From an uncultured Oleispira sp. (lineage in GTDB: Bacteria; Pseudomonadota; Gammaproteobacteria; Pseudomonadales; Oceanobacteraceae): a stretch of 64,000 nucleotides of DNA. The translations under genes were made by a program, and so were the position numbers. The notes under the pieces are model-generated. The model saw only the letters and a list, made by a program, of their open reading frames with translations, was not told the origin of the DNA and ran no database searches. This document shows, piece by piece, positions 15,908-25,353 of the stretch (positions within the stretch are counted from its first letter, which is position 1; each line of letters starts with the position of its first letter). The stretch covers positions 1-64,000 of the forward strand of contig CAJVZR010000009.1 in assembly GCA_913019965.1 (NCBI GenBank), in the 5' to 3' direction.

Positions 15908-18388
15908 TTACTCCGCAGCTAATTGAGCCTCTATTTTCTGGCTGCTTTGATTGCCCGCTTTATCTTTTAGCATCAATTTCAATTGGCCTTGCACACGGCC
16001 CTCTACCACCACTTTAAAATGGCTGGCATATAAGAAATTCCCCATCCAAGTCTGACCAGACTCATCGATTAACCATACGGAATCAACGCCCATGCCATCA
16101 TCAAAAGCCATACCTGTCAGTTCGTTCGTTGCAGTCCAGCTGGCCTTCTCTAATACCGGTTTAATGTGATCAGGAAAACTAAAGAAATCTGAAGGATCGG
16201 TACGTTCAATCACTTCATAACGGTTATTAAAGCCATCACCATCACGGTCTTTATCACCATTATCACCAATGCCATCTTCGTCTAAATCCGCCCACTCATT
16301 TTTATCATCGGGGAAGATATCGGCGAAGATATCATAGCCATCACCATCACGGTCTTTATCCAGCGCATCAGGGATACCATCTTTATCCATATCTGCTGGT
16401 GTAGAGCGGGCATCATTGGGGTCAAAGTCCAAAGCCAGCTCGTAATCATTACTGATGCGGTCGCCATCTCGATCTAAATCCGAGTTATCCCCAGTGCCAT
16501 CATTATCCATATCGTCCCATTCCGTTGGGTCCGCAGGAAATTTATCATCAACATTGGCAACATCATCACCATCTTTATCAGCATCTAATACGTCAGGAAT
16601 CGTATCCTTATCCATATCACTCGGTATCGAGCTAGGGTCGAGATGATTGAAGCCCAACTGAATTTCATAAACGTTACTGATGCGATCGCCATCGATATCA
16701 AGGTCGGAGTTATCCCCACGACCATCGCTATCCATGTCAGCCCATTCGAGTTTATCGTCAGGGAACACATCATCTTTATTCAGATAATCATCGCCATCGC
16801 GGTTATCATCCAATACATCTGGGATACCATCGCTATCTAAATCTGGGGGCGTATCTTTTGCGTCCAGATCATTGGTGCCGACAATCTTTTCATACTCGTT
16901 GCTGATCTTATCGCCATCACGATCCAAGTCGGCATTATCCCCTTGGCCATCTGCATCGGTATCCAGCCACTCTTTTGCATTCAATGGAAATACGTCGAGG
17001 GTATTGGCAATAAAGTCACCATCAATATCTTCATCTAGCGCATCTGGGATTGCATCTTTATCCATATCTGCAGGCACACTCAGCGCTGAGTCCGGATCAA
17101 AGCCGAGTCGTAATTCATAGCTGTTATTAATGGTATCGCCATCACGATCGCCATCGGCATTATTACCAATGCCATCGTTATCAAGGTCAGCCCAGTCGTT
17201 TTTATCACGGGGAAACAGATCAACGCTATTAAGATGGCCATCACCATCGATATCGTCATCACTTACATCGGCGATGCCATCTTCATCAAGGTCCCCAGGA
17301 ATACTCTTTGGATCTCGATCGTTACTGCGAGCGGCGATTTCATCATCGTTTGGATAACCGTCATTATCTCGGTCGGTATCGGCATTATCCCCAATACCAT
17401 CGCCATCGAGATCCCCCCATTCAGTGCCATCATCCGGGTAGACATCTTTATTATTTGCGTAACCATCGCCATCGCGGTCCGTATCAAATGCGTCGGGCAT
17501 TGAATCGCCGTCGGTATCTTTAGGATGACTGCTGGCATCAAGTGGATCGGTCCCTAGGTGTAATTCAAAGACATTGGGAACACCATCACCATCGGCATCT
17601 TGGTCTTGGTGGTCGGGTAATCCGTCTTTATCGTTATCTGCCCAGTCTTTGGCGTCATCGGGATACAAGTCATCTGCATCGGCAACCCCATCACCATCAC
17701 GGTCACCATCGTGCTTATCAGGAATACCATCACCATCAAGATCGATAGGGAAGCTAGAAGCATCACGCGCATCAAAGCCTAGCTTCTCTTCCCATTCATT
17801 GCTGATGCCATCGCCATCCCAATCTTCATCAACATTATCCCCTTCACCATCTTCATCAAGATCGCTCCATTCCGCAGCTAATAGCGGGAATGCATCCTTG
17901 ATGTTTTCATGACCATCGTTATCCATGTCGCTATCTAAAACATCAGGTAGACCATCTTGGTCAAAATCTGCTGGGGTTTCATTGGCATTATCAATGGCAA
18001 AGCCGAGCTGCTGCTCATACTGATTGCTAATACGGTCGCCATCGATATCATCGTCGCGCTGATCCGGGACACCGTCACCATCGGTATCTCTTACTGCGGT
18101 CGGATCGCGCGGGAAGTCATCATTTTTATCTAATACGCCATCACCATCTTGGTCGGAATCAATCGCGTCGGGAATGCCGTCATTATCAATATCGTATTGG
18201 TCAGCCACATCGGGATTGGTGCCACTGGCTGTTTCCATAAAGTTAGACAGGCCATCACCGTCACGGTCGGTATCGATACTATCGGCAATGCCATCGTTAT
18301 CAATATCGTCAATGGCTGCAAACGAAAGAGGACTGCCTAGCGCTAAAATAAACGCGCTTCCCAATAATATTAAATGTGGTGATTTCAT
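15908..18388 (-). CDS. Secreted thrombospondin type 3 repeat protein, calcium binding
   Basis: An 826-residue exported protein. A signal peptide (MKSPHLILLGSAFILALGSPLSFA) is followed by about 720 residues of Asp-rich TSP3 repeats (DxDxDGxxD). They are organised in long units of roughly 78 residues, each containing EWxDxDxDGxGDN, DRISNxYE, LGFDPxD and DxIPDxLD blocks; eight W-containing units are recognisable. The last 80 residues form a non-repetitive beta domain beginning PVLEKASWTATNELTG. Such repeats bind many calcium ions and stiffen on binding, so a surface or adhesion role is plausible, but no anchor or sorting motif is seen. The acidic GAT codon repeats create many antisense shadow ORFs. 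Variants differ in DNA, so the array is old rather than a recent expansion. Confidence 0.88.
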   Translation of the reverse strand: MKSPHLILLGSAFILALGSPLSFAAIDDIDNDGIADSIDTDRDGDGLSNFMETASGTNPDVADQYDIDNDGIPDAIDSDQDGDGVLDKNDDFPRDPTAVRDTDGDGVPDQRDDDIDGDRISNQYEQQLGFAIDNANETPADFDQDGLPDVLDSDMDNDGHENIKDAFPLLAAEWSDLDEDGEGDNVDEDWDGDGISNEWEEKLGFDARDASSFPIDLDGDGIPDKHDGDRDGDGVADADDLYPDDAKDWADNDKDGLPDHQDQDADGDGVPNVFELHLGTDPLDASSHPKDTDGDSMPDAFDTDRDGDGYANNKDVYPDDGTEWGDLDGDGIGDNADTDRDNDGYPNDDEIAARSNDRDPKSIPGDLDEDGIADVSDDDIDGDGHLNSVDLFPRDKNDWADLDNDGIGNNADGDRDGDTINNSYELRLGFDPDSALSVPADMDKDAIPDALDEDIDGDFIANTLDVFPLNAKEWLDTDADGQGDNADLDRDGDKISNEYEKIVGTNDLDAKDTPPDLDSDGIPDVLDDNRDGDDYLNKDDVFPDDKLEWADMDSDGRGDNSDLDIDGDRISNVYEIQLGFNHLDPSSIPSDMDKDTIPDVLDADKDGDDVANVDDKFPADPTEWDDMDNDGTGDNSDLDRDGDRISNDYELALDFDPNDARSTPADMDKDGIPDALDKDRDGDGYDIFADIFPDDKNEWADLDEDGIGDNGDKDRDGDGFNNRYEVIERTDPSDFFSFPDHIKPVLEKASWTATNELTGMAFDDGMGVDSVWLIDESGQTWMGNFLYASHFKVVVEGRVQGQLKLMLKDKAGNQSSQKIEAQLAAE

Positions 18389-18500
18389 AGTTATTATCTT
18401 TATAAATCAGGTCTTTATGGATCGAATCTTTAAAAATTAAGATTTTCTAATTGTTATGGTTTTCATGTTGGAGCATGAGATTCATCCCCCAACATTTATG

Positions 18501-18836
18501 CTATAGCTGCTTATTATCGCATTTAATGATTCGGCCTTTTTTATCGACCAAAATACCGGTAGCACCCTTTGTTTTATCCGCGCGCATTAATAAACTACCA
18601 CCAGAACAAAATGCGGTTTTACCGGAAGGCTTAGAGGACGTTTTCACATCGTAACCCGGCTTTAAAGTTAATAATTTAAAGTCTTCAATCATCGCGGAGT
18701 CCGCTTCTTTTGAATGACGTAAATAACCATAATATTCCAATGACACCACTGAAATAATAATACCGGCCACTAAGCCCATGATGATGTGTTTAACTTTATC
18801 GCCATCTTTCGATACGCGTTTTTCTACCTGACTCAT
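18501..18836 (-). CDS. Small single-pass membrane protein, unknown function
   Basis: A 111-residue protein with a charged N-terminus (MSQVEKRVSKDGDKVK), one membrane helix (HIIMGLVAGIIISVVSLEYYGYL) and a roughly 70-residue outside domain with two cysteines (AFCSGGSLLM and IIKCDNKQL) that could form a disulfide. Not recognised. It lies between the TSP3-repeat gene and ubiX on the same strand, 37 bases after ubiX. A weak ATGTTGG...CCAACAT hairpin follows its stop. Confidence 0.65.
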   Translation of the reverse strand: MSQVEKRVSKDGDKVKHIIMGLVAGIIISVVSLEYYGYLRHSKEADSAMIEDFKLLTLKPGYDVKTSSKPSGKTAFCSGGSLLMRADKTKGATGILVDKKGRIIKCDNKQL

Positions 18837-18873
18837 ACTACTTCCAAAAAGTGTTAATACTGTTTAACGATGA

Positions 18874-19509
18874 TTACTCGCCCCAACGCGGTAATAAATC
18901 GTGTTCGATATTTAATTGATTAAGAATCCGTGCAATCACAAAGTCGATCAAATCTTCAATGTTTTCTGGCTGACGATAAAAGCCTGGACTGGCGGGTAAG
19001 ATAACCGCGCCCATCTGGCTTAGGGTCAGCATGTTTTGTAAGTGCAAGGTTGAAAACGGCGTTTCCCTTGGCACTAAAATTAGCTGGCGGCGTTCTTTTA
19101 AACACACATCCGCGGCGCGCTCGATTAAGTTATTACTAGCGCCGGTAGCCACCGCAGACAAGGTTCCAGTACTGCAAGGACAAATCACCAGTGCGCCATT
19201 GCGACCCGAACCTGACGCCCAGGGAGACATCCAATCTTCGCGACCATAAACCTGCAGCTGCGTTTCATCTGCCTGAAAATGTTCCCGTAGATATTCCGCT
19301 TGGCCACGAACTTGGCCAGGAATTTTAAATTCAGTTTCCGTCGCCATCACCAGCTGAGCCGCTTTGGAGATGATGACTGAAACCGTACAGCCGCTGTTTA
19401 ACAAAACTTCAATCAAGCGCATGGCATAAGGCGAACCGGATGCGCCAGTGATAGCTACACAAATGTTAGGAGCTACACAAATGTTAGGGCCAGCCTTAGA
19501 CTCGCTCAT
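18874..19509 (-). CDS. ubiX: Flavin prenyltransferase UbiX
   Basis: Makes prenylated FMN, the cofactor of the UbiD decarboxylase in ubiquinone synthesis, from FMN and dimethylallyl phosphate. The flavoprotein signature ITGASGSPYAMRLIEVLL, then TGTLSAVATGASNNLIERAADVCLKERRQLILVPRETPFSTLHLQNML and the MGAVILPASPGFYR block are diagnostic. The N-terminus reads GPNICVAPNICVAITG: an 18-bp tandem duplication has copied PNICVA just before the first beta strand, keeping the frame. The start overlaps the mpl stop (ATGA). Confidence 0.95.
   Translation of the reverse strand: MSESKAGPNICVAPNICVAITGASGSPYAMRLIEVLLNSGCTVSVIISKAAQLVMATETEFKIPGQVRGQAEYLREHFQADETQLQVYGREDWMSPWASGSGRNGALVICPCSTGTLSAVATGASNNLIERAADVCLKERRQLILVPRETPFSTLHLQNMLTLSQMGAVILPASPGFYRQPENIEDLIDFVIARILNQLNIEHDLLPRWGE
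19453..19488. repeat. Perfect 18-bp tandem duplication inside ubiX
   Basis: AGCTACACAAATGTTAGG occurs twice head to tail with no mismatch, adding six residues (PNICVA) to the UbiX N-terminus. The perfect identity points to a recent slippage event. Confidence 0.95.
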
Positions 19510-20900
19510 GATAGCTCGGCCTCGCGCTGCTTTAACTTGGCCAATAAAGAACGATGCAGACCCGAGAAGCTGCCATTCGACATGATCACCACATCATCAC
19601 CGGCTTGAATGTCCTTTAAGAGCTGATTTTCTAAGGTTTCTATCGTTTGGCAAACCGTTTGGTTTTTCATCTCTGCAAGCTCGTCATTCAATGACCAAGA
19701 TAAGCCCTCTGGTTCCAACCAATAACTGCAATCTGCGTCTTCAACACTGGCGGCCAATTTCGCCTTATGCTCACCTAGCTTCATAGTATTGGAGCGTGGT
19801 TCTAAAACGGCAATTAATCGGCCACCGCGGGCATTCACCGTTTGATTCGCTTTAGCGCCAGAAAGTGTCAGCTTAATCGCCGTTGGATGGTGGGCAAAAT
19901 CATCAAACAGACGAATATCATTCACTTCACCGACCAGCTCCATGCGGCGCTTAACTGATTGAAATTGCGCAAGCGCTTCAGCCGCCGTATGAGGCTCGAT
20001 ACCTACATGCCTAGCGGCAATGATTGCGGCTAAGCCGTTATACATGTTGTGCTCACCATTTAGTGACCAACTCACAATAGCGACTTCTTGCCCCTGATGC
20101 AGAACCTTGAACTGGCTGCAATCGTCTAGAATCGCTTCCACCGCCCAGTTGTTTTTAGCATCAGTTTGATCGGAGTTAATAAGTACTTGCTCACTCCAGC
20201 AACCTTGAGCGATCACTCGTTGCAGGGCCGCATTATCAGCGGGGTAAATCACTTGTCCAGTCGAAGGCACGGTACGCACAAGATGATGGAACTGGCGCTC
20301 GATCGCGGCTAAATCATCAAAGATATCCGCATGATCAAATTCAAGGTTATTCATTACCAACGTTCTTGGATGGTAATGAACGAACTTAGAGCGCTTATCA
20401 AAGAAGGCGGTATCGTATTCGTCGGCTTCAATGATAAAAAAATTAGAGTCAGTTAAGCGCGCCGAGGTAGAGAAGTTCTCCGGCACGCCACCAATAAGGT
20501 AGCTAGGATTCATGCCACCGTATTCTAATAGCCAAGCCAGCATGCTCGAGGTGGTCGTTTTACCATGGGTTCCGGCCACAGCCATCACCCACTTATCGGC
20601 GAGTAAATACTTACCCATCCAGTCTGGCCCCGACATATAAGGTAGGCCACGATCTAATACGAACTCAACCGCCGGGTTGCCACGACTCATGGCATTACCA
20701 ATAATCACGCAATCGGGTACAGGGTTGAGCTGAGCAGGATCAAAACCTGCGATCACTTCGATACCCGCCTGCTCGAGCTGATCGCTCATTGGCGGATATA
20801 TGCCTTGATCTGAACCGGTCACCTTGTGGCCTTGAGCCTTCGCTAATTGAGCCAAGCTACCCATAAAAGTGCCACAGATGCCTAAAATATGAAGATGCAT
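19506..20900 (-). CDS. mpl: UDP-MurNAc:L-Ala-gamma-D-Glu-meso-DAP ligase Mpl
   Basis: Recycles murein tripeptide by joining it to UDP-N-acetylmuramate. A MurC-like protein: MHLHILGICGTFMGSLAQLAK for the UDP-sugar domain, the ATP loop VAGTHGKTTTSSMLAW, the central EADEYDTAFFDKRSKFVHY, and the C-terminal FDDFAHHPTAIKLTL and RLIAVLEPRSNTMKLG. The form GICGTFMG instead of MurC's GIGG separates Mpl from MurC. I start at the ATG at 20900, not the GTG four codons upstream. It overlaps ubiX by four bases, the same pairing as in Pseudomonas. Confidence 0.95.
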   Translation of the reverse strand: MHLHILGICGTFMGSLAQLAKAQGHKVTGSDQGIYPPMSDQLEQAGIEVIAGFDPAQLNPVPDCVIIGNAMSRGNPAVEFVLDRGLPYMSGPDWMGKYLLADKWVMAVAGTHGKTTTSSMLAWLLEYGGMNPSYLIGGVPENFSTSARLTDSNFFIIEADEYDTAFFDKRSKFVHYHPRTLVMNNLEFDHADIFDDLAAIERQFHHLVRTVPSTGQVIYPADNAALQRVIAQGCWSEQVLINSDQTDAKNNWAVEAILDDCSQFKVLHQGQEVAIVSWSLNGEHNMYNGLAAIIAARHVGIEPHTAAEALAQFQSVKRRMELVGEVNDIRLFDDFAHHPTAIKLTLSGAKANQTVNARGGRLIAVLEPRSNTMKLGEHKAKLAASVEDADCSYWLEPEGLSWSLNDELAEMKNQTVCQTIETLENQLLKDIQAGDDVVIMSNGSFSGLHRSLLAKLKQREAELS

Positions 20901-21122
20901 CACAACTACCACAAAAATCGTATCTCGCTAGTGTACTTGCTCTTGCCTTGGCTAGCTAGTCAGGCAGGGTAAAGCCCAGTCCGACTAGGCCTGTGAGCAG
21001 GCTTATGGCCAAAGATGTTTGCGATAGATCACTGTTCAAACTTTAGGCATTCAAAATCCGTGCGATTTCAGGTAAGATGCAGCACTTTTTTCATATTCAC
21101 CTATCACTCTTGAGACTCAGAT

Positions 21123-22094
21123 ATGCAATCTTTGCCTTCTTTCTTGCAAGCGCACAATACTCCTAGCGATATTGCTGCCATCCTTAATGGCCTTATGACT
21201 TCGTGTGTTGAGATCTCTCACAAACTGCAACAGGGTGAATTAGCAGGTATTTTAGGCTGTGCAGAGCAAGAAAATATTCAGGGTGAGACCCAGAAGAAGC
21301 TGGATGTCATCTCTAACGACATCATCAAAGACCAACTAGCCAGCATGAGCATGGTTAAAGGTATGGCCAGCGAAGAAGAAGACTTCCCAGTGGCCTGTAA
21401 CGAAGACGGTGAATATCTAGTATTGTTTGACCCACTAGACGGCTCTTCAAACATCGACGTGAACGTGACCGTTGGTACTATTTTCTCTATTTTAAAAACC
21501 ACCAAAGACGCAGACGCGGCTAAAGCAGATGCTTACCTACAAGCCGGTACTGAGCAAGTCTCTGCTGGTTATGTTCTTTATGGCCCATCAACAATCTTAA
21601 TGCTAACCACAGGGGAAGGGGTTCACTCTTTCACTATGGATCCAGCAACGGGTGATTTTGTACTGATGCGTGAGAACGTACAGATCCCAACGCAAACTCA
21701 AGAGTTCGCCATCAACATGTCGAACCAGCGTTTTTGGCTACCAGAAATGCAAAGCTACGTAGCGGACTTGCTACAAGGCGAAGAAGGCCCATTAGGTAAG
21801 CGTTATAACATGCGCTGGGTTGCTGCTATGGTAGCGGAAGTACACCGTATCCTTACTCGTGGCGGTATCTTCATGTACCCATACGATAATCGTGATCCTT
21901 CCAAGCCAGGTAAACTACGTTTGATGTACGAAGGAAACCCAATGAGCATGCTGATCGAGCAAGCAGGCGGTAAAGCCAGCACAGCATATGCACCTATCAT
22001 GGAAGTTCCACCAACAGACATCCATCAGCGTGTTTCGGTAGTAATGGGCTCGGCTGACGAAGTTGATACTGCCTTGTCTTACCACAAAAAATAA
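21123..22094 (+). CDS. fbp: Class I fructose-1,6-bisphosphatase
   Basis: Hydrolyses fructose 1,6-bisphosphate in gluconeogenesis. The metal and substrate site [22 protein letters not shown] is at about residues 101-122. [67 protein letters not shown] and the C-terminal [14 protein letters not shown] match the class I family at full length (323). It is divergent from mpl across a 220-base spacer and ends in a strong terminator, so it is probably monocistronic. Confidence 0.97.
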   Translation: MQSLPSFLQAHNTPSDIAAILNGLMTSCVEISHKLQQGELAGILGCAEQENIQGETQKKLDVISNDIIKDQLASMSMVKGMASEEEDFPVACNEDGEYLVLFDPLDGSSNIDVNVTVGTIFSILKTTKDADAAKADAYLQAGTEQVSAGYVLYGPSTILMLTTGEGVHSFTMDPATGDFVLMRENVQIPTQTQEFAINMSNQRFWLPEMQSYVADLLQGEEGPLGKRYNMRWVAAMVAEVHRILTRGGIFMYPYDNRDPSKPGKLRLMYEGNPMSMLIEQAGGKASTAYAPIMEVPPTDIHQRVSVVMGSADEVDTALSYHKK

Positions 22095-22133
22095 AGTCAC
22101 AAGAAATAAGTTCTTGAACTTATCTTCTTAAAT

Positions 22134-22163
22134 AAAAAACGGAGCTTATTAGCTCCGTTTTTT
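22134..22163 (+). terminator. Rho-independent terminator of fbp
   Basis: AAAAAACGGAGCT-TATT-AGCTCCGTTTTTT: a symmetrical stem with T run, 39 bases after the fbp stop. The flanking A and T runs make it usable from both sides. Confidence 0.92.
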
Positions 22164-22194
22164 ATTCTTTCTTTAATCTTTTCTCTTTATTCTT

Positions 22195-22323
22195 TCCTCT
22201 GTGTAGCGAAGCGCCTCCGTGTGCTCCGTGGTTAGCCTTCTTTTAAAAGCGCCAATCAATGAATCATCAACGAGAAAAGATATTTCACCACGGAGATCAC
22301 GGAGGCGCTGCGCTACACAGAGG
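22195..22323. repeat. Palindromic intergenic repeat with CACGGAG motifs (copy A)
   Basis: The left arm TCCTCTGTGTAGCGAAGCGCCTCCGTG... and the right arm ...CACGGAGGCGCTGCGCTACACAGAGGA are inverted copies about 38 bases long with three mismatches, separated by about 50 bases. Both carry CCACGGAG/CACGGAG direct repeats. A related element lies at 63.1 kb. No ORF or transposase lies within it. It occupies the fbp/purU convergent gap. Confidence 0.88.
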
Positions 22324-22336
22324 AAGTGCAAAAAGG

Positions 22337-23203
22337 CTAAAAGACGATTGTTTTATTGCCGTGTAATAAGACTCTGTCTTCTACGTGGCTTCTGACTCCA
22401 CGCGCTAGGACTCGTTTCTCTACGTCTTTCCCTAGGCGCACGGTATCTTCGATGGTATCGCGGTGACTAATGCGCATAACGTCTTGGTCAATGATCGGCC
22501 CGGCATCGAGTTCTTCCGTCACGTAGTGGCAGGTCGCACCAATCAACTTAACCCCACGCTCTGCCGCTTGGTGATAAGGCTTGGCCCCGGCAAAAGACGG
22601 TAAGAAGCTGTGGTGAATGTTAATCACTTGCCCGGCGTATTGCTGGCAAATTTCTGCCGGTAAAATCTGCATGTAGCGCGCAAGTACAATACTATCGGCT
22701 TTATGCTCAGCAATGATGTTATTTACGCGGTCAAAGTGTTCTTGCTTATTCTCTTTATCGACGGGCACATGAAAGAAAGGAATACCGTGCCACTCGACCA
22801 TAGAACGTAGGTCATCATGATTGGAGATCACACAGGGAATCTCACAGAACAGTTCTTTGCTATGTACACGGTGCAATAAATCACTCAAACAGTGGCTTTC
22901 TTTACTCGCCATTAAGATGATTTTTTTCGCTTTCGCACTGCCGTTAATTTGCCAGTCCATTTCGAACTCGGCGGCGATAGGGGCAAACTTTTCTCTAAAC
23001 TCTTCTAGGCCAAATGGCAGTGAGCTGGCTTTGATACAGTGACGCATAAAAAACCAACCGCAACCGCCCTGTTCTTTAGCGGGGTCGGCATAATGGTTAG
23101 CTTCTACAATCCAGCCGCCGTGAGATGAAACGAATTCTCCGACTTTGGCAACGATACCCACACGATCTGGGCAGGAGATGGTTAATCTATACACTTGTTC
23201 CAT
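22337..23203 (-). CDS. purU: Formyltetrahydrofolate deformylase PurU
   Basis: Hydrolyses 10-formyl-THF to THF and formate, balancing one-carbon pools. An N-terminal ACT domain (YRLTISCPDRVGIVAKVGEFVSSHGGWIVEANHYAD) is followed by the formyltransferase-fold domain. There, NIHHSFLPSFAGAKPYHQAAERGVKLIGATCHYVTEELDAGPIIDQDV holds the catalytic Asn-His-Asp set. The 288-residue length is normal. It stands alone, convergent with fbp and divergent from the CBS protein gene. Confidence 0.96.
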   Translation of the reverse strand: MEQVYRLTISCPDRVGIVAKVGEFVSSHGGWIVEANHYADPAKEQGGCGWFFMRHCIKASSLPFGLEEFREKFAPIAAEFEMDWQINGSAKAKKIILMASKESHCLSDLLHRVHSKELFCEIPCVISNHDDLRSMVEWHGIPFFHVPVDKENKQEHFDRVNNIIAEHKADSIVLARYMQILPAEICQQYAGQVINIHHSFLPSFAGAKPYHQAAERGVKLIGATCHYVTEELDAGPIIDQDVMRISHRDTIEDTVRLGKDVEKRVLARGVRSHVEDRVLLHGNKTIVF

Positions 23204-23308
23204 TTTAACTCTAAAACTCTAACTATTTCTGACTTGCACTAGACTATAGATAGTGCTCTTATGATGAAAGCAATGTTTTGACTATTTGGACAATAAACGG
23301 AGTTAAAT

Positions 23309-23956
23309 TTGGCCTTAATTGTTGTAGAGATGGGTAGACGCGTAGTAACGCCGCAAAAGACTGAGCGCCGTGGAACGGTCAAGACTCAAGCAACAAAAAG
23401 TAGCCCAGCCATTGATCAGTATGATCAATTCCACCAATTAAACTCCAATAGTTCAATTCCTCATAATCCGAATGCCGCAGATCGATCTAGCGACACTTAT
23501 AGCGATCCCTATAGCATTCAAAAACAACGCCAAGCGCAAAAGAACCCGAGCCCGGTTTCACTTTTAGCCGAGATCATGTCGCAACAAGTGATTACTCTTG
23601 ATCCTAAAGCGACGGTCGCTGACGCATGGCAGCTATTCCAGCATTATGGTTTTCATCATATTCCTATTGTCGATGAGCAGAAGAACGTGCTGGCAATGCT
23701 ATCTGATCGCGATATTTTGCAAGGCCCTGGGGCCCAAGAGAATATCAATTTAGACAACATTATGAGCTTTGCGACACATCAGGTGTTTTGCTTTTCTCCC
23801 GATACCGATATTCGTCAAGCAACCCGCGTACTCTATGAATACGACCTAGGTGCACTGCCCATTGTTTCCAATGAACATGAATTATTAGGTATTGTCAGTC
23901 GTACTGACATTATAAAAGTTGTCAGTCATTACGGCCCGTTAGAATTATGGGCTTGA
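23309..23956 (+). CDS. CBS-pair protein
   Basis: A 215-residue protein with a variable, Ser/Asn/Gln-rich N-terminal 80 residues and a C-terminal Bateman module. The first CBS domain runs from SLLAEIMSQQVITLDPKATVADAW to LAMLSDRDIL, the second from NIMSFATHQVFCFSPDTDI to LLGIVSRTDIIKVVSHYG. Such modules bind adenosyl ligands (AMP, ATP, SAM); there is no attached effector domain. I accept the TTG start at 23309 because GGAG sits six bases before it, while the ATG seven codons on has no spaced ribosome site. It precedes ppnN by 28 bases and is probably co-transcribed with it. Confidence 0.85.
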   Translation: MALIVVEMGRRVVTPQKTERRGTVKTQATKSSPAIDQYDQFHQLNSNSSIPHNPNAADRSSDTYSDPYSIQKQRQAQKNPSPVSLLAEIMSQQVITLDPKATVADAWQLFQHYGFHHIPIVDEQKNVLAMLSDRDILQGPGAQENINLDNIMSFATHQVFCFSPDTDIRQATRVLYEYDLGALPIVSNEHELLGIVSRTDIIKVVSHYGPLELWA

Positions 23957-23984
23957 GAATGACTAAGTAAGAGAAGGAATTGTT

Positions 23985-25343
23985 ATGCATACCATTGACG
24001 CTCATATTAACCCCAAACATAACTTACGCGTATTATCGAAAAGGGAAGTTTCACAGATTTGTGATGTCAGCAGCCATACTTATGAACTGTTTCGTCGCTG
24101 TGCATTTGCCGTACTCAATTGCGGTAGTAATTCAGATGATTATTTATCCACCGTTGATCAATTTAAAGATTTTAAAATTCGTGTGAATCAAGAAGATCGC
24201 GGCATCACCCTCGATGTCCAAGGAGCTCCCTCACACGCTTTCGTAGATGGCGAAATAATTAAAGGAATTCGAGAGCATTTATTTTCGGTCTTGCGTGATA
24301 TTTTATATACCGAAGATTCGGTAATTCAAAGTCAGCGCTTCGATTTGAATAATAGTGAAGACATTACGAATGCGGCATTTCATATTTTACGCAATGCGAA
24401 TATTTTATTACCCAACTACCTTCCCCGTTTAGTCGTTTGCTGGGGTGGCCATTCGATTCCCCGTAATGAATATGACTATACCAAAGAAGTCGGCTACGAG
24501 CTTGGCCTACGAGGTTTAGATGTGGGTACTGGCTGTGGCCCTGGCGCTATGAAAGGCCCAATGAAAGGTGCAGCCATTGGCCATGCTAAGCAACACATTA
24601 AAACCGGCCGTTACATTGGTATTACTGAGCCTGGCATCATTGCCGCGGAAGCCCCGAACCCAATTGTTAATGAGTTGGTTATTTTACCGGATATCGAAAA
24701 ACGTCTCGAAAGTTTCATCCGCTTGTCTCACGGCATTATCGTTTTTCCCGGAGGCCCTGGCACCTTAGAAGAAATTCTATATTTAATGGGGATTCTATTG
24801 CATCCGGATAATTCAGATATTCCTTTTCCTGTGGTCTTAACGGGCCCAGCCAATAGCGCCGAATATTTTGAACAAGTTAATAATTTCATTGGCCTCACTT
24901 TAGGAAAAAAAGCTCAGCAACGATATGACATTGTCATTGACGACCCTGCCAAAGTTGCACAAAAAATGAAATCAGGTTTAGCCGATGTTTTAGAGTACCG
25001 AAAATCAACCAACGATGCTTTTTTCTATAATTGGGGAATAACCATTGCGAAAAGTTTTCAGCAGCCGTTTGAGCCTACCCATGAAAATATGGCCGCATTG
25101 AAAATTTCTAAATCGATGCCGATTCATGAACTTGCAGCAAATCTACGTCGAGCTTTCTCCGGTATTGTTGCCGGTAACGTTAAAGAGGAAGGCGTGATGG
25201 CGGTGAAGAAGCACGGCGTTTTCCAAATCAATGGCGACTTTGAAATCATGCATGCATTAGACGAATTGCTAGCAAAAATGGCGGCTCAAGGGCGCATGAA
25301 AATTAATGGGAAATATATACCCTGTTATGAAATCGTAAAATAG
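23985..25343 (+). CDS. ppnN: Pyrimidine/purine 5'-nucleotide nucleosidase PpnN
   Basis: Cleaves nucleoside monophosphates to base and ribose 5-phosphate; the E. coli enzyme (YgdH) is stimulated by (p)ppGpp and tunes purine salvage. The 452-residue length matches. The central LOG-type lysine-decarboxylase-like domain has CGPGAMKGPMKGA and FPGGPGTLEEILYLMGIL. The N-terminal (MHTIDAHINPKHNLRVLSKREVSQI) and C-terminal extensions are those of the long PpnN subfamily and not of short LOG cytokinin enzymes. AGAAGGA precedes the ATG. It follows a CBS-pair gene, which could add nucleotide sensing. Confidence 0.93.
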   Translation: MHTIDAHINPKHNLRVLSKREVSQICDVSSHTYELFRRCAFAVLNCGSNSDDYLSTVDQFKDFKIRVNQEDRGITLDVQGAPSHAFVDGEIIKGIREHLFSVLRDILYTEDSVIQSQRFDLNNSEDITNAAFHILRNANILLPNYLPRLVVCWGGHSIPRNEYDYTKEVGYELGLRGLDVGTGCGPGAMKGPMKGAAIGHAKQHIKTGRYIGITEPGIIAAEAPNPIVNELVILPDIEKRLESFIRLSHGIIVFPGGPGTLEEILYLMGILLHPDNSDIPFPVVLTGPANSAEYFEQVNNFIGLTLGKKAQQRYDIVIDDPAKVAQKMKSGLADVLEYRKSTNDAFFYNWGITIAKSFQQPFEPTHENMAALKISKSMPIHELAANLRRAFSGIVAGNVKEEGVMAVKKHGVFQINGDFEIMHALDELLAKMAAQGRMKINGKYIPCYEIVK

Positions 25344-25353
25344 TTGGCGCACT

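Noticed and set aside
16455-18440. Many plus-strand ORFs across the TSP3-repeat gene (for example 16872..17120, 17574..17912)
   Set aside because: They are antisense shadows of GAT/GAC-rich repeats on the minus strand; low-complexity Ser/Pro or His/Arg translations, no ribosome sites.
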